A stretch of DNA of 64,000 nucleotides from positions 1,178,001-1,242,000 of the forward strand of contig NZ_JAEKJR010000001.1 of NCBI RefSeq assembly GCF_017303155.1. Direction: 5' to 3'. The DNA is from Microbulbifer salipaludis (GTDB lineage: Bacteria; Pseudomonadota; Gammaproteobacteria; Pseudomonadales; Cellvibrionaceae). The notes beneath the pieces are model-generated. The model made no database searches. It saw only the letters and a program-made list of their open reading frames with translations, and was not told where the DNA came from. Both the position numbers and the translations under genes were made by a program. Positions within the stretch are counted from its first letter, which is position 1. Each line of letters opens with the position of its first letter. Positions 62,594-64,000 of this stretch are shown here, piece after piece.

Positions 62594-63607
62594 TCAGCCC
62601 AGCGCTCCACGTATCAGCGCGGCAAGATACTCCGAAAAATCATGCCCCTGGTTCTGCAACATCTTCGGGAACATGGAGATAGGGGTCATTCCAGGGAAGG
62701 TATTCACCTCATTCAGATAAATCTCCCCATCATCGGTCAGGAAGAAATCAATCCGCGACAGGTCCTTCAACTGTAAACCCACGAACGCCCGTTTGGACGC
62801 CTCGTGAATCCATCCCAGCTGCGCCTCAGACAAACCCTCCGCCACCACATGGGTCTGCGCGCGGCTGCCTTCAGCGTACTTTTCCTCGTAACTGTAAAAC
62901 GTATCCGTGGGCGCACACACCTCGCCGGGGGGCGTGATTACCAGCTCGCCCTCGTAGGTGTACGCGGCCACCTCCAGCTCGCGCACCTTCAGGCACTTTT
63001 CCACCAACACATAAGGCGACAGGGCAAACGCCTCCTGCAGCGCCTCCGCCAGTGCATCTTCACTGCTGACCTTGTAGCAACCCACCGAAGAGCCCTGATT
63101 GGAGGCCTTCACGAACACGCTGCCCCACTTTTGCAATGCATCCCGCGCCTTGGCGACTTCTCCGGGGGTATTCGCGCACAGGAACTGGTAGGGGGTGTTG
63201 TCGATGCCCAACGCCGTCAGCCACAACTTAGTGGTGATCTTGTTGAAGCAGATCTTGCTCGCCTCGGAGCCGCAGCCGAAATAGGGCAGGCCGAGAATGT
63301 CCAGCTGCGACTGCAGGTCGCCAGTCTCACCGGGATAACCGTGAATGGAGGGAATCACATAATGCACCGGTTGCGCGCTGCCGGTGGCACTGTACAGCAA
63401 CCGGTCGGAGCGCAGCTCCTGCAGCTGGCCCTGGTCGTCCAGCAAGCGGCCGTCGGCGTCCATAGTCACGCGGGTAAGGCGGATGTCCGGCGCACTGGCC
63501 AGTTCCCGCTGGATAAAGTCGGCGGTGCGCAGGGACACATCGTGCTCACTGCCACCTCCGCCACAAATAAGCAGTACATGGATATCGGTCGGGGCCTGGT
63601 TGCTCAT
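62594..63607 (-). CDS. ddl: D-alanine--D-alanine ligase family (ATP-grasp)
   Basis: A 337-residue ATP-grasp ligase. LLICGGGGSEHDVSLRTADFI, IPSIHGYPGETGDLQSQLDILGLPYFGCGSEASKICFNK, VFVKASNQGSSVGCYKV, LVEKCLKVRELEVAAY and IDFFLTDDGEIYLNEVNTFPGMTPISMFP show a complete DdlA-type enzyme. It joins two D-Ala for peptidoglycan precursors; a second Ddl normally lies in the mra cluster, so this may be an accessory copy or act on related substrates. The mepA gene ends 34 bases upstream on the same strand, giving a small cell-wall operon. Confidence 0.93.
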   Translation of the reverse strand: MSNQAPTDIHVLLICGGGGSEHDVSLRTADFIQRELASAPDIRLTRVTMDADGRLLDDQGQLQELRSDRLLYSATGSAQPVHYVIPSIHGYPGETGDLQSQLDILGLPYFGCGSEASKICFNKITTKLWLTALGIDNTPYQFLCANTPGEVAKARDALQKWGSVFVKASNQGSSVGCYKVSSEDALAEALQEAFALSPYVLVEKCLKVRELEVAAYTYEGELVITPPGEVCAPTDTFYSYEEKYAEGSRAQTHVVAEGLSEAQLGWIHEASKRAFVGLQLKDLSRIDFFLTDDGEIYLNEVNTFPGMTPISMFPKMLQNQGHDFSEYLAALIRGALG

Positions 63608-63641
63608 CGGGCTCTCATCAATCTGGTTGGAACGGTTAACG

Positions 63642-64000
63642 CTACTGGCCGGGGGTTACCGCGGCTGGCGCGGTCAATACCTGGGTACACTGCGCGGGCA
63701 TCACCGGCTTCTTGGGCTTCTCCGGTTTCTTGGGCCTTGTATCGTTCAGGATGGCGTAAAACTCATCGCTAAACCACCAGTCCAGACCCCCACCGCAGGG
63801 TTTGCCGCGCACTTTGGGCTGGGGTTTACAATTTTTGTCTTCTGGCGGGCAGTTTAGTCGCACATGGAAGTGGTAGTTGTGTCCCCACCAGGGCCGCACC
63901 TTGCGCAGCCACGCGTTATCGCTGCCAGCAATATCGCACATTTTCCGCTTGATGGTGGGGTGCACGAAGATGCGTGCGACACGCGGATCTTCCGACGCGA
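63642..64000 (-). CDS. mepA: Penicillin-insensitive murein endopeptidase, C-terminal part
   Basis: Cut by the window edge: the last 119 codons of a minus-strand gene, open to base 64000. EDPRVARIFVHPTIKRKMC, WLRKVRPWWGHNYHFHVRLNCP (zinc His-x-His) and CGGGLDWWFSDE match MepA, a LAS-type metallopeptidase that cuts peptidoglycan cross-links in the periplasm. The C-terminal tail is Pro/Lys-rich (PKKPEKPKKP) and ends with a lone Cys region. It leads into ddl. Confidence 0.92.
   Translation of the reverse strand, partial: ASEDPRVARIFVHPTIKRKMCDIAGSDNAWLRKVRPWWGHNYHFHVRLNCPPEDKNCKPQPKVRGKPCGGGLDWWFSDEFYAILNDTRPKKPEKPKKPVMPAQCTQVLTAPAAVTPGQ

Overview
The window is about 64 kb of a moderately GC-rich (by eye about 60%), densely coded chromosome of a marine-type gammaproteobacterium. 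The gene content fits this: an Anr/FNR regulator with FNR boxes, the xseB/ispA/dxs set, the rib-nusB-thiL-pgpA cluster, TonB receptors and a poly-serine linker. Poly-serine linkers and this type of intergenic repeat suggest Microbulbifer or a close relative. That placement is an inference; there is no rRNA or tRNA gene here to confirm it.

Layout. 0-9.4 kb: end of a urea/branched-chain amino acid ABC ATPase, a MOSC protein, a large autotransporter, a 7TM diguanylate cyclase, DsrE and NYN proteins, and a hybrid histidine kinase. 9.5-15.4 kb: a TonB receptor lying between a truncated and an intact copy of ettA. 15.4-18.1 kb: two valine-degradation genes behind a pair of structured repeats. 18.1-21.9 kb: an oxygen-responsive block (ompW, hemN, fnr/anr, hemerythrin) with three FNR boxes. 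22.3-27.1 kb: glyA, a Tat-exported flavin amine oxidase and a putrescine-type binding protein. 27.4-35.2 kb: nrdR-ribD-ribE-ribBA-ribH-nusB-thiL-pgpA, a retropepsin-like protease and ribA, with several repeats between genes. 35.2-41.3 kb: a possible phosphate-regulated small RNA, rsgA, a DUF885 peptidase and dxs. 41.5-49.2 kb: a nine-gene Mrp/Mbh-type cation antiporter operon. 49.3-51.9 kb: a secreted Rap1a-like protein, an unusual response regulator, ispA and xseB. 52.1-59.2 kb: TonB receptor, PepSY protein, RegB/RegA-like two-component pair and a PQQ-type dehydrogenase with cytochrome c. 60-64 kb: HNH nuclease, lipoprotein amidohydrolase, ddl and mepA (cut by the window edge).

Most notable. 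(1) Six copies of an intergenic repeat in which the paired arms and inner stems change sequence while base pairing is kept, so the fold rather than the sequence seems to be conserved; two pairs of copies are in opposite orientation. (2) A triple Pho-box-like array about 180 bp upstream of a strong terminator with no clear gene between. (3) A 30-bp hairpin that buries the ribE ribosome-binding site. (4) The usual xseB-ispA-dxs run split by about 9 kb holding the Mrp operon and an OmpR-type regulator whose phospho-acceptor Asp is Glu. (5) A RegB-like kinase with a His/Met-rich insert in a TonB/PepSY operon. (6) A sharp identity boundary between the two ettA copies, pointing to gene conversion.
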